NCBI GenBank assembly: GCA_035236585.1
Contig: CP141130.1
Span: 74,781,944 to 74,845,943 of the forward strand
Reading direction: 5' to 3'
Origin: Warburgia ugandensis
Taxonomy: Eukaryota; Streptophyta; Magnoliopsida; Canellales; Canellaceae
DNA length: 64,000 bases
Below the pieces are notes generated by a model. It saw only the letters and a list, made by a program, of their open reading frames with translations. It did not search any database and was not told where the DNA came from. Below are positions 60,911 to 64,000 of the stretch, one piece after another (positions within the stretch are counted from its first letter, which is position 1; each line of letters begins with the position of its first letter). The translations under genes were made by a program, and so were the position numbers.

Positions 60911-61550
60911 CTATTCCACCAATTGAAAAACCTGATGATACAGATGTAGTAGCTAAGATTAATTCTTCAGTTACAATCATGGAACAAACAAAGGCAATTA
61001 CCATTATTCATATTGGTAACATAATTGAGAAATCTGGTGTTAAAAAGGCTGAGATAGTACCGAATCCTATTAGAGAAAGAGATAAATTTGTTCATCAGGA
61101 AAATATCACATCCACATAGCAATATGACATCCTTGCTCCATTTTCAAAATGGTTTCATTGAGCTCCGACAATTGTCTTTAGTTACGAGAAGCATCCTGAA
61201 GATAAATTTATCTTGCCTTGTGATAAACTAAAAAAAATTATTTACAAGATAAATACATTCACCGTTCCTTTTCAAAGTCTTGTCTAGCCCATTTTGTATG
61301 GGACCACAGGAAGTTTCAAACTCTATAAAAAAAAAATTCGTAAAAAATTTTCATCTGTAAAAGTTATGTACGTTAGTTTTTTTTTTCCTTTTCTTTACAT
61401 CTCCCATTTTTTGCATTTCTCAATACATTATCACCATCCTATATTTTAAACATTCAAGACAATATTTCTTTCAAGTTGGGGGTGTAGAATTCTAGTAAAT
61501 TCTAGTTTTTGTTAGTTTTTTCTCTTAATTTAAAATAAAAAATAAAAAAT
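60911..61550 (+). other. Post-gag region; pol missing
   Basis: After gag come weak frames up to about 61300, then a non-coding stretch and 'caagttgggggtgtag' (about 61472-61487), a block found in Athila/Tat elements after the coding part. Protease, reverse transcriptase, RNase H and integrase are all absent. Confidence 0.6.
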
Positions 61551-61762
61551 TCCTATAAAGAAAAGGAGAGAAATAGAGAGAATTTTACAAAAAAATTTAG
61601 GTCAATTCCTACACAATGATGAGAATTGGATTTTCTAAAGTATAATTTTAAAAAAATTTAAAAATTCCTATAAAGAAAAGGAGAGAAATAGAGAGAATTT
61701 TTGAAAAAAAATTAGGTCAATTCCTACACAATGATGAGAATTGGATTTTCTAAAGTATAATC
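61551..61762. repeat. 115-bp tandem duplication
   Basis: The unit starting tcctataaagaaaaggagag occurs at 61551 and 61666, with 'cctacacaatgatgagaatt' in both copies and few differences. Confidence 0.92.
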
Positions 61763-62901
61763 TATATAACTTTGGATTATTAATGAAACTCAATATGATA
61801 AATTCATCATTTTACTCATTTTCTAAAGTATTCCATTAAAGCAAAGTCTCAAATCTCATATATACACGCAGTTACATATACATAGTCTATACTGATAAGT
61901 AGCTATAACTTAGAGATTCTAAAGAAATTCAGTAGAGACCCATAACCTAAGTGAGTTTTAGAGCCATTCATTCTTTCTGAGAGATTATAAAAATGTTCCT
62001 AATTTTCATCAGCGTGCTTCAAGAAAATTTGATCCCCAATTTTTAAATTTGGCTAATTACCTGAATTATTAGAATATTATCTTTAAAATTCTAAATGTTC
62101 ATTGAATCTAATAGATTATACGAAGACTAGAAAATTATTTAGGCCATCCTTGATGTTAACTTAGGGACATAAAGCCTACCCAACAAAAGTATTTTTACCA
62201 TTAGTTAGCTAACTTGAGCCTTTTATACAAGCCTTTTCTTTTATCACCCAAATTACCCTTACCTATATTAACCTAGTAAAAATATTCCCATTACCTATTT
62301 TCTTTGAAAAATAAGTTAGAGATGAATGGAGAAATACCTTTTAGTTGCAATAAAAGTAGAAAATTGAATATAAAGTAAAGAAATGTTCTTCAAAAATGAT
62401 TCAAAAGTATTGAAATACAAAGAAAAAGTACTAATAAAAAAGAGAAGTTTGAAGAATTCAAAGAAAAGTGGAAAAAGAAAATATTCACTCCAGCAAAGTA
62501 AATAAGAATTGTAAACTTTAGTAGAAGACCTCTACTTATTTTTGAAGAAACTTTGAATACCCATATACCCTTTCTTTGGTAACCTGTCGTAAACCTATGT
62601 TTCATCCTAGTCAAAGACCTATTGATTTTAGAAGAAATATAGTCTTGATGAGGAAATGAAGGACTAGGATTTAAAAAGTGGTATTTCTAAATGCTCATAG
62701 GTAATGGCATCAATTCTAAGTGGAATATTTTTAGCATATGGGTAGGCTTTCGAATTCTTCAGTCATTTTTATTAATATGCTAAAGTTGATAGATTTATTG
62801 AAGATAATTCTCTAAAAGAAAATTGAAGTTGATTTGATAGTAATTTTTAAATTTTGGTTTTTCCCATGTTTTTCTAGGGATTAACAAAATGCTGGTTGGG
62901 G
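61763..62901 (+). other. 3' untranslated part of the Athila/Tat-like element
   Basis: AT-rich, no supported gene; the minus-strand frame at 62390-62614 has no known features. It ends in 'aatgctggttggggtg', a plausible polypurine-type site before the LTR. Confidence 0.5.
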
Positions 62902-64000
62902 TGTGTATTAATGTTCAATTTTGGTCAAAATACCCTTAATTCAGCATTCAATTAGATCATCTAGCCAATCAAATTTGTAATTTGAGCTTAATTTTGATTT
63001 TAGCTCCATTGATCATTCAACCATTAATTTGTCAAAATTAACAGTCAAATGATCATCAAAGCTAATCAGAGGTATAATGTACGGTTCAAATGACTCTAAT
63101 TTGGTATTTTGTTTTACAAAGTAACCAAATCATGGCTTGGATGGCTCATATCAAAATCAACAATTGTAGATCATCTTAAAGATCAATAAGGCATGAGGGG
63201 ATGATTTCTTAAAAGAAAAGCAGTTCTAATTAGAGGATAAGAAATCAGGGATAGGATTTCCCAAATAAGAGATCAAGTTGGGAATGGAAAGCTACTTAAA
63301 GGAAAGTGGGGAGAGAAAACATAAAATTAGAAGGACAGAAGTTTATAAAAGAAAAAAAGGCAGCCATCATCTCCCTCCGTTGGATTAGTCAGATTCCCAA
63401 AAATCTTAAAGATCTAAACTAAATGGTTATTTTTGGGTTTGGACAGTTTAGATCACTTTCTAGATTTCAGATTAAAGATAAAAAAACATTAATTAAGCTA
63501 AGGTATGTCCTAAGAAAAAAATTTGAAAATTAATTAAAGATGCGATGTGAAACAAAGTAAAAACAGAGAAATCTTTTTGGTTAAGGCTAACCCATTCATT
63601 AAGTTAAGCCTTAATTAATCTGGCTTGGATTGTGTAGTTCATGGATAAGCAAATCACCGACAAAATAAAACTAGAATAGAACAAGGACACAAAGGGAATT
63701 AAATTAGGGACATAGCTGAAATTAAATCAGAATTGTTAAGGGCAAATATGGAATTTCTAAAAAATCAGAATTAAATGAAAAATAGGAAACCTCGATGACG
63801 GAGAAGATGGAAGCTGGAGGGGGAGGAGAAAAGGGAAAGCCAGATCGGATTTCAGTCCCCGGGCCTATGACATTGGTGGAATTAAGGAGACACCATAGGA
63901 GTTAAGGAAGGCGGGAGTGAGGGTTGATCGAAGATAGGGGAGGAGCATGGGAAGCACTTCTGGGAGATGGACTAGGAAGGAGAATGGAGCAGGTGGTATG
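62902..64000 (+). repeat. 3' LTR start of the Athila/Tat-like element, with an inverted junction; runs off the window
   Basis: From about 62902 ('TGTATTAATGTTCAATTTTG') to about 63190 it matches the 5' ends of the LTRs at 17869 (plus) and 13174 (minus). From about 63378 ('ttggattagtcagattccc') to 64000 it instead matches the same family in reverse (11260-11700 and 36060-36500), including the purine-rich side. The copy therefore switches orientation near 63200-63378. A TATA-like 'tttataaaag' lies near 63342. Confidence 0.65.

Overview
The window is nuclear DNA of a flowering plant. The evidence is a five-exon aldo-keto reductase gene with plant-type introns, Au-type SINEs, and layers of Ty1/copia and Ty3/gypsy LTR retrotransposons with solo LTRs of 2-4.5 kb. 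I cannot name the species. I see no prokaryotic genes, CRISPR arrays, rRNA or tRNA genes.

Layout. 1-8.6 kb: degraded gypsy LTR pieces (780-2420, 5829-7790), an intact Au-like SINE with a perfect 12-bp target-site duplication (3534-3709), duplicated SINE fragments and decayed sequence. 8.6-17.0 kb: a full-length but dead copia element (8600-17037) with 330-bp LTRs and a perfect 5-bp duplication (agttt). It is broken by a 2.3-kb solo LTR (10900-13174, duplication gtaag) and by a 1.15-kb fold-back insertion (14460-15611). 17.0-27.2 kb: an older minus-strand gypsy element resembling Tat/Ogre (LTR about 25237-27200, primer-binding site, gag remnants), cut by two solo LTRs (17869-20135, duplication atcat; 20514-23111, duplication gttgg/attgg). 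It also carries a second SINE.

28.0-34.9 kb: the only host gene I can support, a minus-strand NADPH-dependent aldo-keto reductase of the auxin-induced PCNT115/AKR13-like group. It has five exons, 348 codons, all phases closing and the catalytic tetrad present. Its second intron is 5.3 kb and holds a non-autonomous LTR element and a 190-bp tandem duplication.

35.7-64 kb: a solo LTR (35725-37329), then an Athila/Tat-like element that carries gag but no recognisable pol (5' LTR ending near 39815, primer site 39822, gag 59412-60910, 3' LTR from about 62902). A minus-strand Tekay/Del-like chromovirus (40443-58837, duplication agaaa) split it. Each 3.1-kb LTR of that chromovirus carries its own further LTR insertion (41342-45814 and 54899-57925).

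No retroelement here looks able to move by itself: all coding regions have stops and frameshifts. The aldo-keto reductase is the only gene expected to make a cellular product. The nesting gives a readable order of insertion events.
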